Source: Lysobacteraceae bacterium
Lineage (GTDB): Bacteria; Pseudomonadota; Gammaproteobacteria; Xanthomonadales; Xanthomonadaceae
DNA: 6,629 nucleotides
Assembly: GCA_017990865.1 (NCBI GenBank)
Contig: JAGNNB010000170.1
Span: forward strand, 1-6,629
Direction: 5' to 3'
Below are positions 1 through 5,724 of the stretch, piece by piece (the first letter of the stretch is position 1; each line of letters opens with the position of its first letter). The position numbers were made by a program, and so were the translations under genes. The notes beneath the pieces were generated by a model, which ran no database searches, was not told where the DNA came from, and was given only the letters and a program-made list of their open reading frames with translations.

Positions 1-39
1 CGGGATGGATCGATCATGCGAGGCGTCATCGGCGTCGGT

Positions 40-963
40 TCAAGGCTGCGCGGCGACGAAATCGATCGCCGCGCGCACGGCGGCGGCCTGCGCGGCGTTG
101 CATTGTTCGGGCGTGGCGCGGGGGCTGTCGGGGTACACCTCGGTGGTGGTGACGTAGCGCGCGCCGGTGATGCCCGCGCACAAGCCCAATTCGCGCAGCG
201 GGTAGCGAATCACGCCCGGCGCCACCACCGGCGAACCGATGATCTCGCCCCGCGCGTCGGCCGGCGCGATATGCGTGACTTGCGCCACCGCCGCCACGAT
301 CGCCGCCTGGAAGTCGGGCTGCGGGTTCTCGGTATCGTCGACCAGATAGAAGCCGTCGGGAATCGTGCCCGGTTCGGAGGTTTTGCCGTCGCGCGCGGCC
401 AGCGCGGGCCGGAATTCGGTTTCGTCGGTGTCGGTGGTTTCGTGCAGATCGATATGCGCGAGGAAGCGGCCGCGCAACGGCGCGATCAGGCGCAGCAGCG
501 CCGCCGATTCCTCCGCCGGGCTGTCGGCGCGAAACGAGCGGTTGGGGTCGATGGCGTGCGGGTTCCAGCGGTGAATCCGCTCGTACGCCCAGGGGCTGAC
601 GCAGGGCACGGCCAGCAGATTCGCGCGCCCGGCATCGTCCGCCGCGTGCATATGCAGGTATCGCAACGCGCCATGCACACCGCTGGTTTCGTAGCCATGC
701 ACGCCGCCGGTCACCAACACGCAAGGCAGGTCGTCGCGCCAATCGCGGCTGCGCACCGCGAACAGCGGGTAGCGGCCGTCCGGCGAATAGTCCAGTTCGC
801 CGTACTGGGTCACGTCGAAACGGTCGCGCAGGGCATCGATCGCGCGCATTACCTCGTCTTCGTAACTGCGTCGCTTGGGCTGCTGGGCGCGCCATTCGGC
901 CTTTTCGGCCGTGCCCCAGGGCTGGCCGGGCGTCCCGATGGGATAGCACTGCGTCGTCGTCAT
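40..963 (-). CDS. M14-family zinc carboxypeptidase / aspartoacylase-like hydrolase
   Basis: A 307-residue protein, probably a cytoplasmic zinc-dependent amidohydrolase or carboxypeptidase of the M14 / succinylglutamate desuccinylase-aspartoacylase superfamily. Visible signatures: HGYE at residues 89-92 (zinc ligands His89 and Glu92), DPNRSF at 139-144 (Asn141-Arg142, the pair that binds the substrate carboxylate in this superfamily), DLHETT at 172-177 (third zinc ligand His174, compare DLHNTT of aspartoacylase), and TTTEVYP near the C terminus with Glu275 as the likely general base. All catalytic positions appear intact. There is no signal peptide, so the substrate is probably an intracellular peptide or N-acyl amino acid; the exact substrate cannot be read from sequence. 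The ATG at 963 is preferred because the protein is full length from there; a purine-rich GGGGAGCGGA lies 9-13 nt upstream. The gene is divergent from the lipase. An ATG just past its stop (minus strand, position 30) could open another gene beyond the left edge. Confidence 0.88.
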   Translation of the reverse strand: MTTTQCYPIGTPGQPWGTAEKAEWRAQQPKRRSYEDEVMRAIDALRDRFDVTQYGELDYSPDGRYPLFAVRSRDWRDDLPCVLVTGGVHGYETSGVHGALRYLHMHAADDAGRANLLAVPCVSPWAYERIHRWNPHAIDPNRSFRADSPAEESAALLRLIAPLRGRFLAHIDLHETTDTDETEFRPALAARDGKTSEPGTIPDGFYLVDDTENPQPDFQAAIVAAVAQVTHIAPADARGEIIGSPVVAPGVIRYPLRELGLCAGITGARYVTTTEVYPDSPRATPEQCNAAQAAAVRAAIDFVAAQP

Positions 964-1104
964 GGATATTCGTCCGCTCCCCGGATGCGGGCGCAGTGTA
1001 AACCGCGACCGCGGCGGAAGCCGAGCACCGCGTCGCGCAGCGGGGATGCCGGCGCACGGCGCGCGTTATGACGCACCGCATCATGCCCTTTGGTGCAATG
1101 GCTG

Positions 1105-1129
1105 CGATGCTGCGAAAAGCACAGCATCG
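1105..1129. repeat. 8-bp perfect inverted repeat, 9-nt spacer
   Basis: The arms CGATGCTG (1105-1112) and CAGCATCG (1122-1129) are exact reverse complements around the spacer CGAAAAGCA. The element lies in the region shared by the divergent peptidase and lipase genes, 60 bp before the lipase ATG. It could be an operator for a dimeric regulator or a hairpin in the lipase leader. No T-tract follows on either strand, so a terminator is unlikely. Confidence 0.5.
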
Positions 1130-1174
1130 AGCGCGACTGATCGCTATCGCGAGCCGTCGCCGAATCGACTTCCC

Positions 1175-1183
1175 GGGAGAGGA
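1175..1183 (+). promoter_or_regulatory. Ribosome binding site of the lipase
   Basis: The purine run GGGAGAGGA ends 5 nt before the ATG at 1189. It is the strongest Shine-Dalgarno-like sequence in the left part of the window and fixes the lipase start; no other in-frame ATG precedes the signal peptide. Confidence 0.7.
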
Positions 1184-1188
1184 CACCC

Positions 1189-2361
1189 ATGCGCCGCGAT
1201 CCCCTGCGTTCCGTACTCGTTTCTTTCGTACCCGCTTCGCTGTCCGCGGCCTGCGCCGCGCTCTGGGCGTTGGCTCTTCCCGTGTTGGGGATCATCGGTC
1301 TGTGGTTGCCCGGCGATGCGCAGGCCCTCGACTGCGGCGCCAACAACGGCTTCACCTGCAGCGGCACCGCCACGCAGTACGCGGGCGGCTTCAACCCGGC
1401 CGTGGGCAGCGGCGGCTTCGGCGGCGCCAGCGCCTGCACGCCCACGCGCACCCCGGTGGTCTACATCCACGGCAACGGCGACAGCGCGATCAGCTTCGAC
1501 ATGCCGCCGCGCACGGTCGCCGGCTACACCACACCGACCTACTCGGTGTACGACGAACTGAAATTCCGCGGCTACAAAGATTGCGAACTGTTCGGCATCA
1601 CCTATCTCAACGCCACCGAACGCGGCGCGCCGCAGAACAACTATCACAGCCCTGCGAAATACCAAATCCTCAAAACCTTCATCGATGCGGTGAAAACCCA
1701 TACCGGCCGCACGCAGGTGGACATCGTCGCGCATTCGATGGGCTCGAGCATGGCGCTGGCGATGGTGAAGTACTACGGTTATTCGAGCAGCGTACGCCGC
1801 TTCGTCAACATCGCCGGCGGCCTGCGCGGGCTCAACACCTGCTATTCCACCGGCTATCAATCGGCGTTGGCGCCGACTTGCAACGCCGAAGCCTACGTGT
1901 ACCCGTACAACTACTACACCTTCGGTTATTACCCCAGCACCGGCGTCGTGTTCTACGGTTACAACCGTTGGACCGGCAGCGGCAGCGACAGCCTGCGCGC
2001 GATGCCGACGCAGTACCCGAGCATCGGGTTCTACACCATCACCGGCGGTCTGTACGACCAAGTGCATTGCTTCACCACCAGTTACACCAGCGGCTGCAGC
2101 AGCGGTGCGCTGTTCAATTCGACCACGAACGTCAAAGCGCAAGTGGACATCGGCTTCGGCAGCAGCACCTACAGCTACGACTGGGACTGGGCCGACGGCA
2201 GCCCGTACAACTCCGGCGGCGGCGACACCAGCAACGGCATCGGCCACTTCCGTTCGAAAACCAACGCCGGCCGCATCGTCTACAACATGCTCGCCACTAC
2301 CTGCACCACCGGCTGCGCGAATGGCTATGCGGGGGTGAATGGGCCGTCGGTCAATCGGTGA
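1189..2361 (+). CDS. Secreted class 2 (LipA-like) lipase, alpha/beta hydrolase
   Basis: A 390-residue exported alpha/beta hydrolase, likely a triacylglycerol lipase or esterase. Residues 1-46 form a long signal peptide (Arg2-Arg3, hydrophobic core about 9-40, cleavage expected after AQA at 44-46). VVYIHGNGD (90-98) is the oxyanion strand-loop, and VDIVAHSMG (177-185) is the nucleophile elbow with Ser183 in AHSMG, as in Bacillus subtilis LipA (VDIVAHSMGG). His353 in GIGHF matches GVGHI of LipA and is the likely catalytic His; Asp290 in GLYDQ is the best candidate acid. The mature protein has ten cysteines (49, 57, 83, 132, 218, 231, 294, 303, 372, 376), fitting up to five disulfides in an extracytoplasmic protein. 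Residues 236-258 are strikingly tyrosine-rich (nine Tyr), an addition not found in the small LipA core. At 390 residues it is about twice the size of B. subtilis LipA. A polyester depolymerase activity is an alternative. Confidence 0.87.
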   Translation: MRRDPLRSVLVSFVPASLSAACAALWALALPVLGIIGLWLPGDAQALDCGANNGFTCSGTATQYAGGFNPAVGSGGFGGASACTPTRTPVVYIHGNGDSAISFDMPPRTVAGYTTPTYSVYDELKFRGYKDCELFGITYLNATERGAPQNNYHSPAKYQILKTFIDAVKTHTGRTQVDIVAHSMGSSMALAMVKYYGYSSSVRRFVNIAGGLRGLNTCYSTGYQSALAPTCNAEAYVYPYNYYTFGYYPSTGVVFYGYNRWTGSGSDSLRAMPTQYPSIGFYTITGGLYDQVHCFTTSYTSGCSSGALFNSTTNVKAQVDIGFGSSTYSYDWDWADGSPYNSGGGDTSNGIGHFRSKTNAGRIVYNMLATTCTTGCANGYAGVNGPSVNR

Positions 2362-2408
2362 TGGCTACGATGCGAAGGGCGCGATAACTTCGAGTCCACA
2401 TCTCGCTC

Positions 2409-2422
2409 CGGCTCATGAGCCG
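2409..2422. repeat. 14-bp perfect palindrome
   Basis: CGGCTCATGAGCCG is an uninterrupted perfect palindrome in the 97-bp gap between the lipase stop and the lipoprotein ATG, 36 bp before the latter. As RNA it would form a 5-bp stem with a CATG loop, but no T-run follows, so it is not a good intrinsic terminator. An operator for the lipoprotein gene is possible. The rest of 2362-2458 shows nothing else I can name; TTGGCA at 2430-2435 resembles a -35 box but has no usable -10 before the ATG. Confidence 0.45.
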
Positions 2423-2458
2423 ATTCAGCTTGGCATTCAGACTTACAGGTTTCTCACA

Positions 2459-2842
2459 ATGAAACGTTTCAGGGTCGTTGTCGCAATAACCGTCGTTTTA
2501 ACGACATCTTGCGCAACAACTCAAAAGCAGGCCAACGATTGGTCGTTACAGTGGTCGAACCAATCCGCACGATTGATCATTTCCGAGGACAATGGCGACC
2601 CTTTATTGCCGTTTCAGGGTCGCTATCTATCGCTTCCTGGCTATATCTTCGTCGCGAACCAGATCAGCCTTCACCCCGGCACTCATCGAATCAGTTACGC
2701 CTGTCCTGGCGAATGGAGTTGGCGACAGATTACTCATTACATCCCTTCTGTCGAACACACATTCGAGTCAGGCAAGAGGTATGAGTTGTACTGTATCGAA
2801 GGGGAGCCCCATATCAGAATGATCGAATCTGAAATTTACTGA
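2459..2842 (+). CDS. Small lipoprotein of unknown function, low GC
   Basis: A 127-residue hypothetical lipoprotein. The N terminus MKRFR is followed by a hydrophobic stretch (6-14) and LTTSC, with Cys18 as the probable lipidated residue; the -3 position is Thr, a permitted but non-classical lipobox. The body contains LHPGTHRISYAC (71-82) and FESGKRYELYC (102-112), a pattern of 'xPGxHxIxxxC ... GKxYxLxC' strands common in small bacterial envelope lipoproteins; Cys82 and Cys112 could form a disulfide. I do not recognise a specific family or function. The start at 2459 is chosen because the longer frame opening at 2339 overlaps the lipase end and lacks a leading signal peptide; AGG at 2447-2449 is a modest ribosome site. 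Composition is about 48% G+C by hand count, far below both flanks, which suggests horizontal acquisition. It follows the lipase on the same strand but after 97 bp, so operon membership is doubtful. Confidence 0.72.
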   Translation: MKRFRVVVAITVVLTTSCATTQKQANDWSLQWSNQSARLIISEDNGDPLLPFQGRYLSLPGYIFVANQISLHPGTHRISYACPGEWSWRQITHYIPSVEHTFESGKRYELYCIEGEPHIRMIESEIY

Positions 2843-2856
2843 CACGGCATGTGTCA
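2840..2856. repeat. Hairpin overlapping lipoprotein stop codon
   Basis: TGACAC (2840-2845) and GTGTCA (2851-2856) pair perfectly around the loop GGCAT. The left arm begins with the TGA stop of the lipoprotein gene. It sits between two convergent genes, where terminators are expected, but the plus-strand sequence after it is A-rich (AAAGAAAAG) and the minus-strand sequence after it (GTAAATTTC) has only three T's. It is therefore a weak terminator candidate in either direction. Confidence 0.4.
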
Positions 2857-2873
2857 AAGAAAAGATGGTTTAC

Positions 2874-2906
2874 GGGTGACGTCCACTCGACATCATATGA
2901 TCACCC
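2874..2906. repeat. Inverted repeat across the deoD stop with inner palindrome
   Basis: GGGTGA (2874-2879) and TCACCC (2901-2906) are perfect inverted arms separated by 21 nt; the right arm contains the deoD stop codon. Within the element lies the 10-bp AT-rich palindrome ATCATATGAT (2892-2901). In the deoD transcript this could form a 3' stem-loop. No U-tract follows directly, so its role as terminator or stabiliser of the deo mRNA 3' end is inference. Confidence 0.35.
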
Positions 2907-3638
2907 AGAGTGACCATCGTCCATATCCCCCACCAACACCCCGTCCAACACCGCCCGCACCATCGCGTCGATGCCGTATTGGCGTTGCTCGGCCGACCAG
3001 CGCTCGTCGCGGCGCAAGTGATCCGACACCGCGCACACCGCCAGCGCTTGCACGCCGCGGTGCGCAGCGGCGATACCGTACAGGCCCGCCGCTTCCATTT
3101 CGATCCCGAGCACACCCATCGCAGCCAGCGTGTCGATCAACGTTGGGTCGGGGCCATAGAACAGATCGCTGCTGAACACGTTGCCGATGCTCGAACGCAG
3201 GCCGGCGCGGTACGCCGCGCCCGCAACCCGCGACAGCAGGTCGTAGCCTGCGATCGCCGCGAAATCCATGCCGCGGAAGCGCGTGCGATTGACGCCCGAA
3301 TCGGTGCACGCGCCCTGCGCCAGCACGATGTCGCCCAACTGCAATTCATCGGCCACGGCGCCGCAGGTGCCGATCCGCACCAAGCGCCGCACGCCGTATT
3401 CGCGCACCAATTCCGTGGCGTAGATCGACGCCGACGGAATGCCCATGCCGGTGCCCATCACCGACACGCGCCGGCCGCGCCACAGGCCAGTGTAGCCGGT
3501 CATCGCGCGGACGCGGGTCACTTCCACCGCATCGGTCAGCAGCGTGCGCGCGATGTGCTCGGCGCGCAGCGGATCGCCGGGCAACAGCACGGTCTCGGCG
3601 AAGTCGCCCGGTTGCGCGGCGATATGCGGTGTCGGCAT
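2901..3638 (-). CDS. deoD: Purine-nucleoside phosphorylase, DeoD type
   Basis: A 245-residue cytoplasmic, normally hexameric enzyme that splits purine ribo- and deoxyribonucleosides with phosphate to free base and (deoxy)ribose-1-phosphate. E. coli DeoD has 239 residues. Landmarks: PGDPLRAEHIA at 20-30 (Gly21 and Arg25, phosphate binding), Arg44, GTGMGIPSASIY at 62-73, VRIGTCGAV at 87-95 (Arg88, Thr91 where E. coli has Ser90), Phe160 in DLFY, EMEAAGLY at 180-187 (Glu180-Met181-Glu182, ribose contacts), VSDH with Asp206 as general acid, and Arg219 thirteen residues later, as in E. coli Asp204/Arg217. His5 matches the His donated across the dimer interface. All expected active-site residues are present. 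It is the last gene of the deoC-deoB-deoD operon, 9 bp after deoB, with AGGAG 5 nt before its ATG. Its 3' end is convergent with the lipoprotein gene. Confidence 0.96.
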   Translation of the reverse strand: MPTPHIAAQPGDFAETVLLPGDPLRAEHIARTLLTDAVEVTRVRAMTGYTGLWRGRRVSVMGTGMGIPSASIYATELVREYGVRRLVRIGTCGAVADELQLGDIVLAQGACTDSGVNRTRFRGMDFAAIAGYDLLSRVAGAAYRAGLRSSIGNVFSSDLFYGPDPTLIDTLAAMGVLGIEMEAAGLYGIAAAHRGVQALAVCAVSDHLRRDERWSAEQRQYGIDAMVRAVLDGVLVGDMDDGHSG

Positions 3639-3643
3639 CGGAA

Positions 3644-3648
3644 CTCCT
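3644..3648 (-). promoter_or_regulatory. deoD ribosome binding site touching the deoB stop
   Basis: On the minus strand the deoB stop reads TGA (3650-3648) and runs straight into AGGAG (3648-3644), sharing one base, followed by TTCCG and the deoD ATG. Ribosomes finishing deoB cover this site, so deoD translation is likely coupled to deoB. Confidence 0.7.
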
Positions 3649-4835
3649 CAGGATAAAGCAGACAGCGCTACGCCGTAACGCAGCGGCGGAAGATCGAAAT
3701 GACGCGCGAGCGTTTGGCCCAGATCGGCGAAGCTCTCGCGCACGCCGGCATCGCCGGGCGCGAGGCCGCCGCCCACCGCCAGCAACGGCACGCATTCGCG
3801 GGTGTGATCGGAACCGGGCCACGTCGGGTCGTTGCCGTGATCGGCGGTGAACAGCAACAGATCGCCGTCGCGCGCGAGCCGCAGCAGCGCGGGCAGGCGC
3901 GTGTCGAAACGTTCCAACGCCGCCGCATAACCCGCGACATCACGGCGATGGCCGTATTCCGAATCGAAGTCGACGAGGTTCACGAAGGTCAAACTGCCGT
4001 CGGGCGCGTCCGCGAATGTCGCTTCGGTGGCGTCGATCAATGCGTCGAGACCGCTGGCGGGGATCGCGCGGCCGATGCCCTGCCCGGCGAAGATGTCCGA
4101 CACCTTGCCGACCGCCAGCACCTCGCGGCCGGCTTGGGTCAACGCATCCAATAGCGTGGGTGCCGCAGGCGGCACGGCGTAATCGTGACGATGCCCAGTG
4201 CGGCGAAAACTCGCGGCGTCTTCGCCCACGAACGGCCGCGCGATCACCCGCGAGATGCGGTAGTCGTCGAGCAATTCGCGCGCGATGCGGCAAATCCCGT
4301 ACAGCCGCTCCAATCCGAAATGCGTTTCGTGCGCGGCGATCTGGAACACCGAATCCGCGGACGTGTAGACGATGGGTTTGCCGGTGGCGATATGTTCGAC
4401 GCCGAGCGTTTCGATGATGGCTGTGCCCGAGGCGCGGCAATTCCCGAGCGTGCCGGGCAGCTCCGCGCATTCGCAGAACGCATCGAGCAACTCCGCCGGG
4501 AAACTGTTCTGCTCGGCGGTGAAATAACCCCAGTCGAAATCGACCGGCACGCCGCACATTTCCCAATGCCCGCTGGTGGTGTCCTTGCCGGTCGAGCGCT
4601 CGCGCATCGCGGCCCAGATCGCGCCCGGCGCTGGTATTGCGTCCGCAGACGCGTCGCGACCGTGCGCGCGCGCATGCGCGGCGTGCAAACCGAGCGCGCG
4701 CAAGTTCGGCAACGACGGCGCGCAGCGTTCGAGAATATGTCCGAAAGTGTCCGCGCCCGCGTCGCCGAAGCGCGCGGCATCGGGTGCGGCGCCGATACCG
4801 AGCGAATCCAACACAACGAGCAGCGCGCGCGGCAT
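3648..4835 (-). CDS. deoB: Phosphopentomutase
   Basis: A 395-residue alkaline-phosphatase-superfamily mutase that interconverts (deoxy)ribose-1-phosphate and (deoxy)ribose-5-phosphate, linking DeoD to DeoC. The metal and catalytic set is intact: Asp10 in VVLDSLGIG; Thr86 in [11 protein letters not shown] (the phosphorylated threonine, Thr85 in the Bacillus cereus enzyme); Asp291 and His296 in [11 protein letters not shown]; Asp332-His333 in TADHGNDP; and His344 in GSDHTRE. The spacing of these ligands matches B. cereus Asp286/His291/Asp327/His328/His339 with a constant offset of five. Length is typical of DeoB (about 390-407). The cap domain corresponds roughly to residues 95-215. The ATG at 4835 begins the family's hydrophobic first strand directly, so it is very likely correct, although only a weak GAGA-type ribosome site precedes it. 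The gene lies 20 bp after deoC and 9 bp before deoD. Confidence 0.96.
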   Translation of the reverse strand: MPRALLVVLDSLGIGAAPDAARFGDAGADTFGHILERCAPSLPNLRALGLHAAHARAHGRDASADAIPAPGAIWAAMRERSTGKDTTSGHWEMCGVPVDFDWGYFTAEQNSFPAELLDAFCECAELPGTLGNCRASGTAIIETLGVEHIATGKPIVYTSADSVFQIAAHETHFGLERLYGICRIARELLDDYRISRVIARPFVGEDAASFRRTGHRHDYAVPPAAPTLLDALTQAGREVLAVGKVSDIFAGQGIGRAIPASGLDALIDATEATFADAPDGSLTFVNLVDFDSEYGHRRDVAGYAAALERFDTRLPALLRLARDGDLLLFTADHGNDPTWPGSDHTRECVPLLAVGGGLAPGDAGVRESFADLGQTLARHFDLPPLRYGVALSALS

Positions 4836-4836
4836 C

Positions 4837-4858
4837 GTGCGATCTCAGTGCGATTTCA
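4837..4858. repeat. 11-bp tandem duplication at the deoC/deoB junction
   Basis: GTGCGATCTCA (4837-4847) is followed immediately by GTGCGATTTCA (4848-4858), differing at one base. In the mRNA sense each copy begins with TGA: the first supplies the deoC stop and the second repeats it just before the deoB ATG. The pair makes up almost the whole 20-bp intergenic spacer, so the spacer seems to have been created or lengthened by duplication. Confidence 0.6.
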
Positions 4859-5623
4859 GTAGCCGTCGGCCGCGCCCGAAGCGCGACCGTCCAGCACGGC
4901 GAGTACATCGTCCAGCAACGCGCTGGCGCCGATGCGGAACCGCGCGGGCGTCGCCCAGGCCGGTCCCATCCGCGCATCCGCCAAGTCGAAATAAATCACT
5001 GCATCCGCCACTTTGCGAATGCCGCCGGCCACTTTCAAACCGCAGGACGCGCCGGACTCGACGATCGCGTCCAGCATGATTCGCGCCGCCTCGGGCGTGG
5101 CGTTCACCGGCACTTTGCCGGTGGAGGTCTTGAGAAAATCGGCGCCGTTGCGCAGCGCGATGTCGCAGGCGCGGCGGATCAGTGCCGCATCGCGCAACTC
5201 GCCGGTTTCCAGAATCACTTTGAGCGAAGTCCCGGCCGGCATCGCGTCGCGACAACCCGCGACCACGCGCGCACCGATCTCTTCGTCGCCGGCCAACAGC
5301 GCGCGCCACGGGAACACCACATCGACTTCGTGCGCGCCCGCCGCCACCGCGCGACGCGTCTCGCGCACCGCGCGCTCGGCATCCACGGCACCGTCGGGAA
5401 AATTCGTCACCGTCGCCACCCGCACCGACGGCGAACCGCTGGCCTCCAATTGCGCGCGCGACGCGACGATATGCTCGGGATACACGCACACCGCCGCCAC
5501 CGCGCCGTGCTTCGTGCGCGCACGCGCACACAAGGCCGCGACCTGCGTCGGGGTGTCGTCTTCGCCCAGGGTGGTCAAATCGAGCGCCGCGAGCGCGCGC
5601 AGCGCGAGGTCTTTGGTGGTCAT
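4856..5623 (-). CDS. deoC: Deoxyribose-phosphate aldolase
   Basis: A class I aldolase of about 255 residues (cytoplasmic TIM barrel) that cleaves 2-deoxyribose-5-phosphate to acetaldehyde and glyceraldehyde-3-phosphate. Numbered from the ATG at 5635, the Schiff-base lysine is Lys169 in GADFLKTSTGK, the proton-relay lysine is Lys201 in GLKVAGG, and the catalytic Asp is Asp105 in EVDVVFPWRALLAG; these match E. coli Lys167, Lys201 and Asp102. The protein ends in Tyr, as E. coli DeoC does (Tyr259), a residue linked to catalysis there. Two in-frame ATGs are possible: 5635 (259 residues, MFGRMTTKDL) and 5623 (255 residues, MTTKDLALRAL). I prefer 5623: it aligns best with the E. coli N terminus before DLTTL, and the upstream ATG lies inside a predicted hairpin. 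Neither has a strong Shine-Dalgarno, so the start is uncertain. First gene of the deoC-deoB-deoD operon. Confidence 0.94.
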   Translation of the reverse strand: MTTKDLALRALAALDLTTLGEDDTPTQVAALCARARTKHGAVAAVCVYPEHIVASRAQLEASGSPSVRVATVTNFPDGAVDAERAVRETRRAVAAGAHEVDVVFPWRALLAGDEEIGARVVAGCRDAMPAGTSLKVILETGELRDAALIRRACDIALRNGADFLKTSTGKVPVNATPEAARIMLDAIVESGASCGLKVAGGIRKVADAVIYFDLADARMGPAWATPARFRIGASALLDDVLAVLDGRASGAADGY

Positions 5624-5632
5624 GCGCCCGAA

Positions 5633-5667
5633 CATATCAAGAAACGGCGCGCGTCGATTCTGATATG
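5633..5667 (-). promoter_or_regulatory. Leader hairpin at the deoC start
   Basis: CATATCA (5633-5639) and TGATATG (5661-5667) are perfect inverted arms. The stem continues inward past a one-base bulge (5640) as GAA/TTC (5641-5643 with 5658-5660), and after a mismatch as three further pairs closing a GCGC loop at 5649-5652. The last arm in the mRNA sense ends exactly at the upstream deoC ATG (5635-5633), so that codon would be buried in the stem. This could be an RNA control element or a DNA operator; no folding calculation was run. Confidence 0.4.
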
Positions 5668-5684
5668 GCTCAAGGATGGCTCAA
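5657..5684 (-). promoter_or_regulatory. Candidate promoter of the deo operon
   Basis: On the minus strand TTGAGC (5684-5679, four of six matches to TTGACA) is followed after 16 nt by CAGAAT (5662-5657, four of six matches to TATAAT). Transcription would start near 5650, about 27 nt before the ATG at 5623. The -35 hexamer is part of the middle copy of the ATGGCTCAA repeat. This is the best sigma70-like match I see before deoC, but it is weak. Confidence 0.3.
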
Positions 5685-5703
5685 TACAGCGATGGCTCAA
5701 TAC
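5665..5703. repeat. Three direct repeats ATGGCTCAA before deoC
   Basis: ATGGCTCAA occurs at 5665-5673, 5676-5684 and 5692-5700 (TTGAGCCAT on the minus strand). The last two copies extend to ATGGCTCAATAC, a 12-bp identity. Spacing is 11 bp and 16 bp. The array lies between the end of the upstream gene (stop at 5725) and deoC, overlapping the candidate promoter and the outer arm of the leader hairpin. It could be a multi-site operator for a deo regulator or the product of replication slippage. Confidence 0.65.
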
Positions 5704-5724
5704 TGCAGCCCGGATGCGAGGCGC

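Larger units (their letters stand above)
964..1188. promoter_or_regulatory. Divergent intergenic region between peptidase and lipase
   Basis: These 225 bp separate two divergent genes and must hold both promoters. On the minus strand a TACACT hexamer (positions 1000-995) is a plausible -10 box for the peptidase, placing a start site about 25 nt before its ATG, but I see no convincing -35 partner. For the lipase I see no confident sigma70 boxes. The only strong non-coding structure is the inverted repeat at 1105-1129, roughly midway. Promoter positions here are inference only. Confidence 0.3.

Noticed and set aside
1..30. Possible start of a further minus-strand gene (ATG at 30, MTPRMIDPS)
   Set aside because: Only about ten codons are inside the window and there is no clear ribosome site, so it cannot be supported.
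26..1186. Minus-strand frame of 386 codons covering the peptidase gene
   Set aside because: It is out of frame with the M14 protein, arginine-rich and without domains; the peptidase in the other frame has all its zinc ligands.
964..1188. Small ORFs or an RNA gene in the divergent intergenic region
   Set aside because: No tRNA-like cloverleaf or convincing small frame with its own ribosome site was seen; the frames there are read-ins from shadow ORFs.
1144..2247. Minus-strand frame of 367 codons antisense to the lipase
   Set aside because: Val/Ala/Arg-rich repetitive translation with no motif; a shadow of the lipase codons.
1068..2387. Plus-strand frame of 439 codons overlapping the lipase
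   Set aside because: Low-complexity Arg/His/Gln-rich translation typical of a shifted GC-rich frame; the lipase frame has a signal peptide, an AHSMG motif and a ribosome site.
2339..2458. N-terminal extension of the lipoprotein to an ATG at 2339
   Set aside because: It overlaps the lipase end and would put 40 polar residues before the signal sequence, destroying the lipoprotein signal.
2840..2856. Rho-independent terminator for the lipoprotein gene
   Set aside because: The stem is only 6 bp and is followed by an A-rich run, not a T-run, on the plus strand.
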